Origin: Mesorhizobium terrae
Lineage (GTDB): Bacteria > Pseudomonadota > Alphaproteobacteria > Rhizobiales > Rhizobiaceae
Assembly: GCF_008727715.1 (NCBI RefSeq)
Contig: NZ_CP044218.1
Span: forward strand, 2,745,501 to 2,809,500
Direction: 5' to 3'
Length of the DNA: 64,000 bases
The notes below the pieces were generated by a model. The model had not been told where the DNA came from and did no database searches. It was given only the letters and a program-made list of their open reading frames with translations. Of this stretch, positions 17,148 to 26,135 are shown piece by piece. Both the position numbers and the translations under genes were made by a program. Position 1 is the stretch's first letter. Every line of letters starts with the position of its first letter.

Positions 17148-18685
17148 AGATCGGATCTTGGAGGCATGCCCAATTCGAGAAGAAGACCCGCCAGCCGGTC
17201 ACGGTAAGCGGCGTCGCGATATCGTTCCGATCGCATGAAGCCGGCCATGCTGTAGCGCGGGAATTGGAGGCGAAGAGTATGGATGATGCCCGATGCCTGC
17301 TCCTTCTTTCCGCGCATCGCCAGCGCCAGGGCAAGATTTACAAAGGAGGCAGTGTCGTCCGGCTCCTGTTCAAGGTTGATTATCGCGAGAGCCTCGGCTT
17401 TGACGAGATCACCTATCGCCAGCGTCGCCAGCGCCTCGACATAGGTGTACCAACCCGGCGATCGCGGGCTCAATTGCTTCGCTCGGGCGACGAGATCCAG
17501 TGCATCTTTCGCCTGGCCCGCATAAACGTGGACGAGCCCGCAATAGGCGATTGCCCAGGAGTCGCTCGGCGAAAGCCCGACAGCCGTTCTGCACGCCGTC
17601 AAAGCATCGTCGTGTTTGTCGCGCAGGAATAGAATACCGCCTCGGAGCATATGCGCGGTGGGAAGGTCGGTTGTTATCGCAAAAGCCGCATTGGCCATGC
17701 TCTCGGCCGCGCGAAGGCACTCTCCGCGATCGAGATCTGTGTTGAACCGCGCATCCCAGTAGTAGCACAGCCCGAGTTGGATCATTGCGCCGGTATAGGA
17801 TGGGTCAAGCTCAACGGCCTTCGCAAGCCTGGTTCGCGCCGCGCGCATGGAAATAGCGTTGAATTTCAGGAACTCGGTGCGCCCTGCGCACATCTCGGTC
17901 CATGCGGCGAGGGATCTCGTGCCACCTTCCCACAACTGAGCCAATGCGCCGAATGTCAGTTCCGTTTGGGTGGCGACCGCGACCTTCCTCACGATTTCGT
18001 CCTGGGCTTCGAACACATGTTCCAGAAGGCTATCGAACGTTTCAGACCAAATCTGTTGCATGGTTCGAGCATCGACGATTTGCACCGAAAGACGTATGCG
18101 TTTTCCACTCGCTTGAAGACTCGTTCTCAGAACGAAATCGACACCGGCCGAGGTCGACCAGGTTCTGAGCTCCTGATCTGTTTCGAAATTTGGCGCGGGA
18201 TGGATCACTGTCAGCTGTGGAATGCGCGACAGTGCGCTCACAAAATCTTCGGTCAGCCCCGACGCCAGCCACGTCAGGGCACCCTCTTGACTAAGGTCTC
18301 GGGTTGAGCCGATGGCCACCGTTGAACGCATATTGGATCGGAGAACGTCGGTGGTGGTCTCATCTTTTGGGCTGGCGCAGACATCGAACAGCTTGCTTTC
18401 AAGAACATAGCCTCGACCATGCACCGTTCGGACGAGAGTTTCGGCATCGGTCCCTAAGGCCTTGCGAAGATCCTTGACGCACTGCGTCAGCGAGTCGTCA
18501 GTTACGATGCGGTCTGGCCAGAGCGCCGCCATCAATTCTTCCTTGGCGATCACGCGATCTGGCTGACCAAACAGGTAGGAAAGAAGCTTAAGCGTCCGGG
18601 GTCGAAGCCAAATTTCATTTTCGCCGCGCGTTAAGCGCTCGGCGTCGGGGTCGAAGCAAAAATCGAAGAACCTAATGAGAGGCAT
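17144..18685 (-). CDS. Winged-helix regulator with TolB-like and TPR domains
   Basis: 513 residues. Residues 1-100 are an OmpR/CadC-type winged helix (FFDFCFDPDAERLTRGENEI, LSYLFGQPDRVIAKEELMAALW, VRTVHGRGYVLES). Residues about 115-240 resemble the TolB N-terminal domain seen in these regulators and in adenylate cyclases (STRDLSQEGALTWLASGLTEDFVSAL). The C-terminal 230 residues are TPR-like repeats (AKAVELDPSYTGAMIQLGL and SPGWYTYVEALATLAIGDLV). No membrane segment is visible, so it is probably cytoplasmic. This architecture is abundant in rhizobia; targets are generally unknown. No receiver domain, so it is not a classical response regulator. Confidence 0.87.
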   Translation of the reverse strand: MPLIRFFDFCFDPDAERLTRGENEIWLRPRTLKLLSYLFGQPDRVIAKEELMAALWPDRIVTDDSLTQCVKDLRKALGTDAETLVRTVHGRGYVLESKLFDVCASPKDETTTDVLRSNMRSTVAIGSTRDLSQEGALTWLASGLTEDFVSALSRIPQLTVIHPAPNFETDQELRTWSTSAGVDFVLRTSLQASGKRIRLSVQIVDARTMQQIWSETFDSLLEHVFEAQDEIVRKVAVATQTELTFGALAQLWEGGTRSLAAWTEMCAGRTEFLKFNAISMRAARTRLAKAVELDPSYTGAMIQLGLCYYWDARFNTDLDRGECLRAAESMANAAFAITTDLPTAHMLRGGILFLRDKHDDALTACRTAVGLSPSDSWAIAYCGLVHVYAGQAKDALDLVARAKQLSPRSPGWYTYVEALATLAIGDLVKAEALAIINLEQEPDDTASFVNLALALAMRGKKEQASGIIHTLRLQFPRYSMAGFMRSERYRDAAYRDRLAGLLLELGMPPRSDL

Positions 18686-18919
18686 ACATTCTGTCGCACA
18701 CCGATGCTCTTACCAATAGACGGGTCTGCGGACGATGGACAGCCGTATCGCGAGAGCGACGTAGCTTGGGGGGCGGTTCCGGAAGTCAAGGCTCTGTCGT
18801 TCGGACTTTGCCAGCTTCCACCCTTCCAAAACATCGCTGCTCGCAGCCACCGCCGTTCGGTCCAACGAGGGCTTCTTCAACGGCACTAGGTGGAGCTTGT
18901 ACCAATGGTAAGGATGGGA

Positions 18920-19190
18920 TCAGCCGGATTCTGCGACGGGGAACGCCTCGATGAGGCTCGCCGTCGAGGACGTTAGGATCACGCGTTTCAGCTTGAACCC
19001 CGCTGCAGTAAGCAGGCTGGCATATTCCTCTTCGGACCGCTCGCGTCCTCCGTTGGTCAGCACGAGTTGCTGCACGTCCAGCATCTTGCCCCACGACGAC
19101 GCATTTCCCGGAGCAAGGACATGCTCGATGATCAGACCAGCTTTTGCCGCGTAGCGCCGTTCGGCAATACCCGCCTCCTGCCGGGTGGCG
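18920..19190 (-). pseudogene. C-terminal remnant of an O-methyltransferase
   Basis: The last 85 or so codons read like the end of a hydroxyneurosporene/polyketide-type O-methyltransferase: GLIIEHVLAPGN, WGKMLDVQQLVLTNGGRERS, EEYASLLTAAGFKLKRVI, and SLIEAFPV. The SAM-binding Rossmann core is absent, because the sequence upstream is the end of the kinase gene. The frame is open into that gene, but a start there would give an out-of-context peptide. I read it as a truncated gene left at the edge of the inserted catabolic operon. Confidence 0.65.
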
Positions 19191-19191
19191 T

Positions 19192-20604
19192 TCAGCGCCA
19201 GCCGCGCGAATGGCCGACTGCCTGATTGAAACGCTGTCGCCACGCCTGCCTGTCCACGTCGCGCGCGCGGTATTCGACGTCACCTTTGGCGATGGCAGGA
19301 AGCTCGGTGCCAACGGCAAGAGCCGCTAGCGCCGCGCAGCCGAGGCTGGTCAATTCGTCGAAGGATCTGGTGCTGATATTCCGACCCAGCGCATCGGCAA
19401 GAAATTGCGAGAAATACGGGCTGCGCGACAGGCCGCCATCGATCGATAGGTTTTGCGCGACCGCCACCTCCCGCGCCATCGCACCGATCACCTCGACGGT
19501 GGCAAGCGCTACGCCTTCAAGCGCGGATTGGCACATCTGCTGCCTGGTCGTGTCGGAGGACATGCCAAGCCAAAGGCTGGCAGCGCTGCGGTCCCAGTAG
19601 GGGCAGGCCAGTCCGGACAGGGCTGGCACAAAGACTAACCCACGATCGATCGCCGGTGCGTCGGTGAAGGTCTGCAACTCGTCGACGCCGTTCATCAGGC
19701 CGATCCGTCCAAGCCACTCGACCGCCGATCCTGCGTCATAGACGCCGCCGTCGACGGCGTAGACGGTTTCGTGCGGCGTTTGCCAGGCGACCGTCGGCAA
19801 CAGGCCGATCTCGGGGTTGCGAACGATCCGCGAACCGGTGACGGCCAGCGCGAAGGCGCCGGTACCGAAAGTGATCTTGGCGTCGCCTGCCTCGCGGCAA
19901 CCGTGTCCATAGAGAGCCGCTTGCTGGTCGACGATGGACGCGGTCACGGGCGTCTTTCCGGCCATGCCGATGACAAGCCCGGCAGACGGTCCGATTTCCG
20001 GCAACGCATCGATCGGCACACCAAATAGCCGGCAAAGCTCCTCGTCCCAGCCCATGGTTTCGAGGTTCATCAGCGAGGTGCGTGACGCCGTCGTCGCGTC
20101 GGTGACGAACCGCCCCGTCAACCGGTCGAGGAAGAAGGCATCAGTGGTTCCGAGACGCAGGCGACCTGCTGCCTGGGCGGCGCGGACGGCGGGAACATTG
20201 TCGATGATCCAGGCCAGCTTGCTGGCGGAGAAATAGGGATCGAGCGGCAGGCCGGCCCGCGCCAGCGTCACCGCTTCGGCACCGCCCGCGCGAAGACGTT
20301 CGATGACGTCCTTGGTGCGATTGTCCTGCCAGACGATGACCGGCGACAGCGGCTCGCCTGACACGGCGTCCCAGGCGAGGCAGCTTTCACCCTGGTTGTC
20401 GATACCGATCGCGTCGACGTCACCGGCCGCGTCGATACACGCAGCGACATTGCGCAACAGTTCATGCGCGTCATGCTCGACCCAGCCAGGATACGGAAAA
20501 TGCTGGGCGTGACGCAGCGAGTGGGCGATGCGCAGGCTGCCATCCGTTCCCGCTACCAGCACGCGCGTCGACGTCGTTCCCTGGTCGATTGCCGCGATCC
20601 GCAT
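19192..20604 (-). CDS. FGGY carbohydrate kinase (glycerol-kinase-like)
   Basis: 470 residues. N-terminal ATPase lobe begins RIAAIDQGTTSTRVLVAG; other FGGY landmarks are GIDNQGESCLAWD, VIVWQDNRTKD, WIIDNVPAVR, the central YAVDGGVYDAGSAVEWLGRIG, LSGLACPYWDRSA and the second nucleotide motif SIDGGLSRSPYFSQFLAD. The C-terminus SRGW is typical of glycerol kinases, so the gene is complete. It phosphorylates a small polyol or sugar alcohol; glycerol is possible but the context (amide hydrolase, two GlpAB-like flavoproteins) suggests another C3-C4 alcohol. It abuts the upstream flavoprotein gene with no gap, at the end of the operon. Confidence 0.88.
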   Translation of the reverse strand: MRIAAIDQGTTSTRVLVAGTDGSLRIAHSLRHAQHFPYPGWVEHDAHELLRNVAACIDAAGDVDAIGIDNQGESCLAWDAVSGEPLSPVIVWQDNRTKDVIERLRAGGAEAVTLARAGLPLDPYFSASKLAWIIDNVPAVRAAQAAGRLRLGTTDAFFLDRLTGRFVTDATTASRTSLMNLETMGWDEELCRLFGVPIDALPEIGPSAGLVIGMAGKTPVTASIVDQQAALYGHGCREAGDAKITFGTGAFALAVTGSRIVRNPEIGLLPTVAWQTPHETVYAVDGGVYDAGSAVEWLGRIGLMNGVDELQTFTDAPAIDRGLVFVPALSGLACPYWDRSAASLWLGMSSDTTRQQMCQSALEGVALATVEVIGAMAREVAVAQNLSIDGGLSRSPYFSQFLADALGRNISTRSFDELTSLGCAALAALAVGTELPAIAKGDVEYRARDVDRQAWRQRFNQAVGHSRGWR

Positions 20605-21852
20605 CTAGCTTGCCTTGTCTTCGATGAAACCGATTGAAATTGTTTCCGCCTTGTCGCAGGCTTGCAGCACGGTCGCCAGCGGAACAAGAATCCGCCGTTC
20701 AGGCAGCACGCTCATATGTTTCTGCCAGATTGTGCGGCCAGCGCTCTCGACCTTCAACAGGCCGCTGCCGCTGGCCTCCGCACGCAACTGGATATGGTCG
20801 AGGCAAGCCGTCGTCGAGGGTAGCGCGATCCGCTGCGGTACTGTGAGTTTCAACCCCGGGCCTCGCTCGACGGTGATCGCTTGTCGAGCCATGGGCAAAA
20901 GGCCATCGAGATCGTCCGCGACAACGGAACCGATCCGCGCGCCCTCTCGAAACGACCAGCCGGCGGTCTCGACCGGACGCAGCAAATTGCCGGCGGCGAA
21001 ATAGGCGGGATCGCTGCAACGCCCGAACTGGTCGATCGACGGGCCACCGCTACCCGGATCGACGGCCAAATGGCTGAGGCGAGCAAGCGCGGCTTCCGGC
21101 ACGAAACGTCCTGTGAGAAGGATGCCGTCGCATGCGACCTCGCTTGTCGAGCCGTCTGCGAGCCGGAGCGTCACGGTCTCGACACGCGACCGCCCCTTGA
21201 TGTCCCTGACTTCTGCACCGTAGTGCATCGGTATGCCGAGCAACCGCGGAAACAGGTCGAGCGGTCGTCGCGCGGTTGGCCGCGAGCCGGTTTCGACCAT
21301 CGCGACCGGGCGGATGCCGGCCTTCCAGCAGGTCAGCACGGCGGAAAGGCTGACCAGTTCGGTGCCGACGATGACCGGCCGGCGAAACGGCTTCGAGTGC
21401 TCGATATAGATGCTGTGCTGCAGCGTTCCCGTGGTGATGACGCCAATCGGCCGATCGCCTGTCATCAGCCGCGCCGAACGCGGCATCTCGCGCGCGCCCG
21501 TCGCCAGGATTACGCGGCGGGCTGAAACCTTAGCGGTGCCACCCGGCATTGTGACAGCGAGCGTTCCCGACGGCTGAAGTGCGGTGACCGTGGTGTTGAG
21601 TCGGATGTCGACACCGGCGTCTTGCGCGGCGCGGCACAACTTGTTGGCATAGGCTGGGCCGCTCAGCACGCGACCGAATTCGCGCATACCGAAGGGCGGG
21701 TGCCCGCAATGCCGGGGTACGCCGCCCGCGACGTCCTCGCGCTCCAGGATGGTAACGCGCAAAACCCCGCGTTTGCGCAGGGCAAGGGCTGCGGCGATGC
21801 CGGCGGGGCCGCCGCCGACGATGGCAACATCGGTGGCGATCGGCTCATTCAT
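20605..21852 (-). CDS. FAD/NAD(P)-binding oxidoreductase, GlpB/HcnB-like subunit
   Basis: 415 residues. FAD Rossmann motif VAIVGGGPAGIAAALALRKRG at the N-terminus, the ATGAREMPRSARLM loop, a second nucleotide-binding motif (RPVIVGTELVSLSAV), and PAYFAAGNLLRPVETAGWSF near the end of the core. About 90 C-terminal residues form a beta-rich tail. Proteins of this kind pair with a GlpA-like flavoprotein carrying a [2Fe-2S] domain (anaerobic GlpAB, opine or amine oxidases). It overlaps the GlpA-like gene by 8 bases, supporting a stable complex. Likely passes electrons from the oxidised substrate; the acceptor is unknown. Confidence 0.85.
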   Translation of the reverse strand: MNEPIATDVAIVGGGPAGIAAALALRKRGVLRVTILEREDVAGGVPRHCGHPPFGMREFGRVLSGPAYANKLCRAAQDAGVDIRLNTTVTALQPSGTLAVTMPGGTAKVSARRVILATGAREMPRSARLMTGDRPIGVITTGTLQHSIYIEHSKPFRRPVIVGTELVSLSAVLTCWKAGIRPVAMVETGSRPTARRPLDLFPRLLGIPMHYGAEVRDIKGRSRVETVTLRLADGSTSEVACDGILLTGRFVPEAALARLSHLAVDPGSGGPSIDQFGRCSDPAYFAAGNLLRPVETAGWSFREGARIGSVVADDLDGLLPMARQAITVERGPGLKLTVPQRIALPSTTACLDHIQLRAEASGSGLLKVESAGRTIWQKHMSVLPERRILVPLATVLQACDKAETISIGFIEDKAS

Positions 21853-23245
21853 CGCTTGTCTCCACCGCCAGCGGTTCGGCCAGCTTCCCGGCCGTCAGCG
21901 CTGCAATTCGAGCCTGGCAGTAAAATCCCTGGCAGCGCCCCATGCCGGCGCGTGTGCGGCGCTTGAGCCCGCCAATGTCGCCGGCCGGCAACGGGCCTGC
22001 GAGCGCCTGTTCGATTTCGCGTTGGGTCACCAGCTCGCAATGGCAGACGATCTCGCCGTGGCCATCGGCCTGCCAGTCGCGCGCCATGTGCTCAGCAAGG
22101 TTGGGCATGTGCGGCCAGAGCGGATCGGTAAGCGGCGCGCGCTTGTCGTCGCCGAAACCACGGTGCAACTCGGCGACGTGGCGCGCCAGGCCAAGCGATG
22201 CCGTGAGGCCCGTCGAGCGGATGCCGCCGACACTGATCCAGCGCTTTTCAAGATTGGCGGTGACGCGGTATTCCTTGCGCTCGGTCGCCGGGCGAAGTCC
22301 GGCATAGATGGCGGTCACCGGAGCATCGGCGAGCGCCGGAACCATCTCGGTCGCCTTGGCGATAAGCATGCGCAATGTTCGCTGGTCGACGTCGGCGCGG
22401 TCGCGGTCGATCTGTTCTTCCGCCGTCGGGCCGACGAGCACATTGCCGAAGATGGTTCGGGCCAGCACCACGCCCTTGGTGCGATCGTTCGGCACAGGCA
22501 GGATGATCGTGCGCAAAAGAGCTGCGGCGGCCTTGTCGAAGACGACGAACTGGCCCTTTCGCGGCAGAATGGTGAAGCTGGAACCGCCGAGTAGCCGCTC
22601 TTCCAGAATATCGCCGAACAGGCCTGCGCAATTAATGACCGTTTGGGCGCGAAGCTGGCCCTTGGGCGTATCGAGGAGCCAGACGCCGTCTTCGAGACGA
22701 CCGGATAGAACTTCCGCATTGAACAGCGCCTGCGCACCGTTCAGCACCGCCTGGCTCAGATAGGCGAGCGGCGCCGACCAGGGGTCGATGACATGTTCGC
22801 CCGGCACAAGCAGCGCACCGCGGACGCTTGTGGCAAGATGCGGTTCGCGCCGCAACACCTCGGCTTTGTCCAGCAGGCTTACGTCGTCGACGCCGTTCGC
22901 TCGCGCCTGTTCGGCGATGCCGTTCAGACGCGGCAAATCTTCGCCCGACCAGGCAACGACCATCGCCCCGGTTTCCAGCAGCGGCAAGTTCATCCGATCG
23001 CGAATCTCGATATACTCGCGGTACCCCGCCTGCATGCATGCGAGTTCGAGGCTTCCGGGCGGTGCGTCGAAACCGGTGTGCAGCAACGCGCTATTGGCTT
23101 TGCTGGCGCCGGCCAAGATGTCGGGCGCCTTTTCCAGGAGCACGACACGTGCACCATCCAGCGCAAAGCGCCGGGCCACGGCGCAGCCGACGACGCCGCC
23201 GCCGACGACCGCTACGTCGAATAAGCCGATCTGGCTCTTCATCAT
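21845..23245 (-). CDS. GlpA-like FAD oxidoreductase with C-terminal BFD [2Fe-2S] domain
   Basis: 466 residues. A DAO-type FAD domain (FDVAVVGGGVVGCAVARRFA, VVLLEKAPDILAGASKANSA) with the C-terminal glycerol-3-phosphate-dehydrogenase-style segment YAGLRPATERKEYRV and ISVGGIRSTGLTASLGLA, then a BFD-like [2Fe-2S] domain: CHCELVTQREIE, and RRTRAGMGRCQGFYC, giving four Cys ligands in C-x-C ... C-x4-C spacing. This is the layout of GlpA. With the GlpB-like and kinase genes it suggests oxidation of a phosphorylated polyol. The C-terminal cluster would relay electrons. Gap of 25 bases to the amidase large subunit upstream. Confidence 0.87.
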   Translation of the reverse strand: MMKSQIGLFDVAVVGGGVVGCAVARRFALDGARVVLLEKAPDILAGASKANSALLHTGFDAPPGSLELACMQAGYREYIEIRDRMNLPLLETGAMVVAWSGEDLPRLNGIAEQARANGVDDVSLLDKAEVLRREPHLATSVRGALLVPGEHVIDPWSAPLAYLSQAVLNGAQALFNAEVLSGRLEDGVWLLDTPKGQLRAQTVINCAGLFGDILEERLLGGSSFTILPRKGQFVVFDKAAAALLRTIILPVPNDRTKGVVLARTIFGNVLVGPTAEEQIDRDRADVDQRTLRMLIAKATEMVPALADAPVTAIYAGLRPATERKEYRVTANLEKRWISVGGIRSTGLTASLGLARHVAELHRGFGDDKRAPLTDPLWPHMPNLAEHMARDWQADGHGEIVCHCELVTQREIEQALAGPLPAGDIGGLKRRTRAGMGRCQGFYCQARIAALTAGKLAEPLAVETSDE

Positions 23246-23270
23246 CTGTCTTTCTGAACGCTGGCGCAGG

Positions 23271-25529
23271 TCAGGCGTTGGGCATCGGGAACGGTGTCGG
23301 GTCCATGAACCGTCGCAGCACGTTCAGTGTCAGTCGGGAGATGTTGTTGTCGAAATTGTTCCAGGGCAGCGAGCCGGAATAGGCAATGGAGCCGACCGAA
23401 AACACCGCCCCGCCATTCGGCGTCTCGAAGAAGACGAGATCGGCACGGACCTTGTCGCAGACGTCGCCGGTGGCGCCCATGAAGTTGAACAGCATGTCCT
23501 CTACGACGAACACGTGGGCCTCGGTATGGTGGCCGGAACTGGCCACCACAAGGGAATGCGGTGGCGAACCGATCGAGACGTCGTGGCGGTCGAGTTCCAT
23601 GCCAGCCGCGCCGCCGCCGGTCAGGCCGAAATCGCCCAGGATCTCATCGTCGACGCCTTCCATGATGAAGGCGGCGCGCGGGTCGTCGGCACCGGGCGCG
23701 CGACGATAGGGCGAGGACTGGTCGAAACCCTGCGCGGTGAAACCGACGCCAACCAGGTGGTTGGGGCTGCGGTTGCCCTGGCGCCGCCACAAGCCGCCAT
23801 ATTCGCCGGTGAAGCTATGATAATACTCGCCCGTCGGCGGCTCCCAGGCGCGGCTGCCGCCTTCTGCCCGACGCACCTCGATGATGCCCGGCTGGGTGGC
23901 GTGGTAGGCGATCCGCCAGTAGAAGCCATTGCCACCGAGATAGATCAGCCGCCCACCGCTATGGGTGAAGCGCTGGACGCCGTCCCACATTTCCTTGGAA
24001 TAATATTCGGGGTGGGTGGCGGTAACGACCGTCCGATAGCCGCTCAGCAGGCCGTAGCCTTCCTGGTGCAGGTCCTCGTCGGTGATGACGTCGTAGTCCT
24101 GGTCGAAATTCTCGAGCCAGCTGGTGATGTGAGTGTCGGCGTTGAACAGCCACAGATGCGATGGCCCCGCGCCATGGTTCGCCTCGACCTTCGGGCGCAG
24201 GTTGAGCACCGGGCGAAGGCGTGAGGAATAATAGACGCCGCTGCCGTCCGAATGGAGATCGTAGAGCGAATGGCCGTATTCGCGGTGCTCGTTGAGGAAC
24301 TGCTGGTGCGGATGTAGCACCAGCGCGCGGTTGAGATGGAGTTCGACCAGGCCGTCATTGGTGCCGAAATGCTCGTTGGCATAAGCCATGTAAGTGGCGA
24401 GCGGGAACAGGAACGCCAGCTTCGACGTCGGCTTGCCGCGTGCCGGCCTGACCACGAAGGTGACGAACTGCTCTTCGCCTTCGGCTTCAATGCGAACGGC
24501 ATAGATGCCGCTTTTCATGCCTTCGGGGATGGTCAGCGCGAAATCCGCCTGCCAGCCGGCGTCGTAGATGTCGTCGTCGTGGAAATGGATAGCCGACCAT
24601 TGCTCGGGGCAATTCTTCCAGCACAAGCCGTCTTCGCCGGTGAAATTGTGTCCGGTCACGCCGCGCGTCGGCATGTTGATGATGACGCCGTGGCGCTCGC
24701 GGCCCGAGACGTCGTCGATGCGGATGCCGGGAATGTCGCGCGAGAAATCCCATGCCCCGACAAGGGTTCCCGCAAGCCGCTCCGGCCAGCGGTCGCCACG
24801 CAGTACCTGAAGGTCGGTCAGCAGCAAGCTGGCATTGGAAATGCGCGGCCGATCGATCTTGCCGTTGTAGAGCGCGCGCCCGACGCTGCGCCCGGCATCC
24901 TCGCCGCCCCAGCTCGCCGCAAACAGAAGCGGCGCCGAATTCTCCCAGGCAATATCAGCTGGAAGGACGGCGCTGGCCGATCCGCTGTCGTCGATGGTCG
25001 GAAACTGGTGCTGCGGTTCCTGATGGACGCTGGCCTCGCCGCTTGCCGCGTCATAGGTCACGGCGGCGAAATACCAGTGCTTGGCCAGCATCGGCTTGCC
25101 GAGGGACAAGGCCTTGCTGGTCTTGCCGTCGGAGATCTCGATGCCGACTGAACCGTCGTCGGCGACGACCATGGCGATGCCGCGGCCGGCCGTTTCATCC
25201 CATTTGGAAATGATCGCTTGGCGACCCTTGAGCGGGGTCGTCGGCATGATCATCGCTTGCAGCGAAAAACTCCGGGAGCCTGCGAAAATGTCGCCGTCGA
25301 TGCGTGCGAATGAACCGGCGTGGATCACTTGGGGCCGGCCGGGATGGCGGCCATCGATCGCGCTCGGCACCGGCACCAGCTTTACCGGCGGCGCTTCCGG
25401 CGCGGTATCACCCTGCACGACCCTGACCACACTCGCCTGATAGTGCGGATACTCGCAATTGATCATGAAGCGGATGGCGTCGCCCGGCATCGCGCTGACG
25501 CGATCGGCATATCCGGTGATTTTCAGCAT
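23271..25529 (-). CDS. N,N-dimethylformamidase-like amidohydrolase, large subunit
   Basis: 752 residues from the ATG at 25529 (MLKITGYADRVSAMPGD), close to the roughly 760 of Paracoccus DMFase beta; longer in-frame starts are shadow. Order seen: N-terminal beta region (FMINCEYPHYQASVVRVV), a LamG/concanavalin-like segment (GSFARIDGDIFAG ... YFAAVTYDAASGEASVHQ), then the amidohydrolase part (KLAFLFPLATYMAYANEH, YDVITDEDLHQEG, VTATHPEYYSKEMWDG). DMFase uses a mononuclear iron bound by a Tyr, a His and a Glu two residues apart; the H506-P-E508 in THPEYYS fits. DMFase turns dimethylformamide into dimethylamine and formate, but no dimethylamine genes are here, so the substrate is probably another amide. 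Confidence 0.85.
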   Translation of the reverse strand: MLKITGYADRVSAMPGDAIRFMINCEYPHYQASVVRVVQGDTAPEAPPVKLVPVPSAIDGRHPGRPQVIHAGSFARIDGDIFAGSRSFSLQAMIMPTTPLKGRQAIISKWDETAGRGIAMVVADDGSVGIEISDGKTSKALSLGKPMLAKHWYFAAVTYDAASGEASVHQEPQHQFPTIDDSGSASAVLPADIAWENSAPLLFAASWGGEDAGRSVGRALYNGKIDRPRISNASLLLTDLQVLRGDRWPERLAGTLVGAWDFSRDIPGIRIDDVSGRERHGVIINMPTRGVTGHNFTGEDGLCWKNCPEQWSAIHFHDDDIYDAGWQADFALTIPEGMKSGIYAVRIEAEGEEQFVTFVVRPARGKPTSKLAFLFPLATYMAYANEHFGTNDGLVELHLNRALVLHPHQQFLNEHREYGHSLYDLHSDGSGVYYSSRLRPVLNLRPKVEANHGAGPSHLWLFNADTHITSWLENFDQDYDVITDEDLHQEGYGLLSGYRTVVTATHPEYYSKEMWDGVQRFTHSGGRLIYLGGNGFYWRIAYHATQPGIIEVRRAEGGSRAWEPPTGEYYHSFTGEYGGLWRRQGNRSPNHLVGVGFTAQGFDQSSPYRRAPGADDPRAAFIMEGVDDEILGDFGLTGGGAAGMELDRHDVSIGSPPHSLVVASSGHHTEAHVFVVEDMLFNFMGATGDVCDKVRADLVFFETPNGGAVFSVGSIAYSGSLPWNNFDNNISRLTLNVLRRFMDPTPFPMPNA

Positions 25530-25564
25530 GAGCCAGTCTCCAAAGTCTACGCCGGCACGGTCGT

Positions 25565-25882
25565 TCAGTCGTTCAGGTCGATGTCGAAATGCCGCTTCAT
25601 GCGCAGCTTGAAGATTGCCCACTCGGCATCGTTCAGGTCGTGGAAGACGCCGTCGAGCAAGGTCATCGGCTTGCCGCGCCCGTTCATCTGGACGAGCCGC
25701 CATTCCTCGTGCGGTCGAGTGCACAAAAGAGCCAGCTTGCCGGTCATCGGTTCGCTGCGGATGCGGTTGATGAGACGTTGCAGTGCCGGGCTGTGCTGGC
25801 CCGTGGTCTTGGCGCGGAACTCGGTCACCAGTTCACCGAGGTTTCGGCCTTGGATCAGCCTGTCCAACTCTTCTCTCGCCAC
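25565..25882 (-). CDS. N,N-dimethylformamidase-like amidohydrolase, small subunit
   Basis: 105 residues from a GTG at 25882 with an AGGGAGG ribosome site 6 bases upstream; the frame also opens earlier without a ribosome site. The C-terminal part matches DMFase alpha: CTRPHEEWRLVQMNGRG, then FHDLNDAEWAIFKLRMKRHF. The small subunit is needed for assembly of the active DMFase heteromer. It is the first gene of the operon, 35 bases before the large subunit. About 250 bases of apparent promoter region separate it from the DeoR gene upstream. Confidence 0.85.
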   Translation of the reverse strand: MAREELDRLIQGRNLGELVTEFRAKTTGQHSPALQRLINRIRSEPMTGKLALLCTRPHEEWRLVQMNGRGKPMTLLDGVFHDLNDAEWAIFKLRMKRHFDIDLND

Positions 25883-26028
25883 CGATGCCTCCCTTTCCTC
25901 GCCGTGATCGCATCCCGATCCGGATAACCTGCGCCACACATTCCCGTCTGTTCGTCGCTTCCATAAGGTTCCAGGGCAGCGGCGTATCGCAATTCGGTCA
26001 ATAGAACGACTGGAATAATTGTTGTCAA

Positions 26029-26042
26029 TGACCGAACGGTCA
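26029..26042. promoter_or_regulatory. Candidate operator upstream of the amidase operon
   Basis: Perfect palindromic half-sites TGACCG-AA-CGGTCA, with another CGGTCA at 25995-26000. The same element recurs upstream of the divergent ABC importer at 27088-27101. Likely bound by the DeoR or the XRE-cupin regulator of this locus; which one is inference. Confidence 0.55.
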
Positions 26043-26135
26043 ATTGCTGTTTGAAAAACACAAGGGCGGCAGGCGGATGGATGTCAGCCCGGTCGTCGCT
26101 GCAGGAAGAAATAAAAGTCTGGGCTGGCGGAGGCG

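Noticed and set aside
22788..24224. Long plus-strand frame opposite the GlpA-like and amidase genes
   Set aside because: No family motif; codon-mirror of well-supported minus-strand genes.
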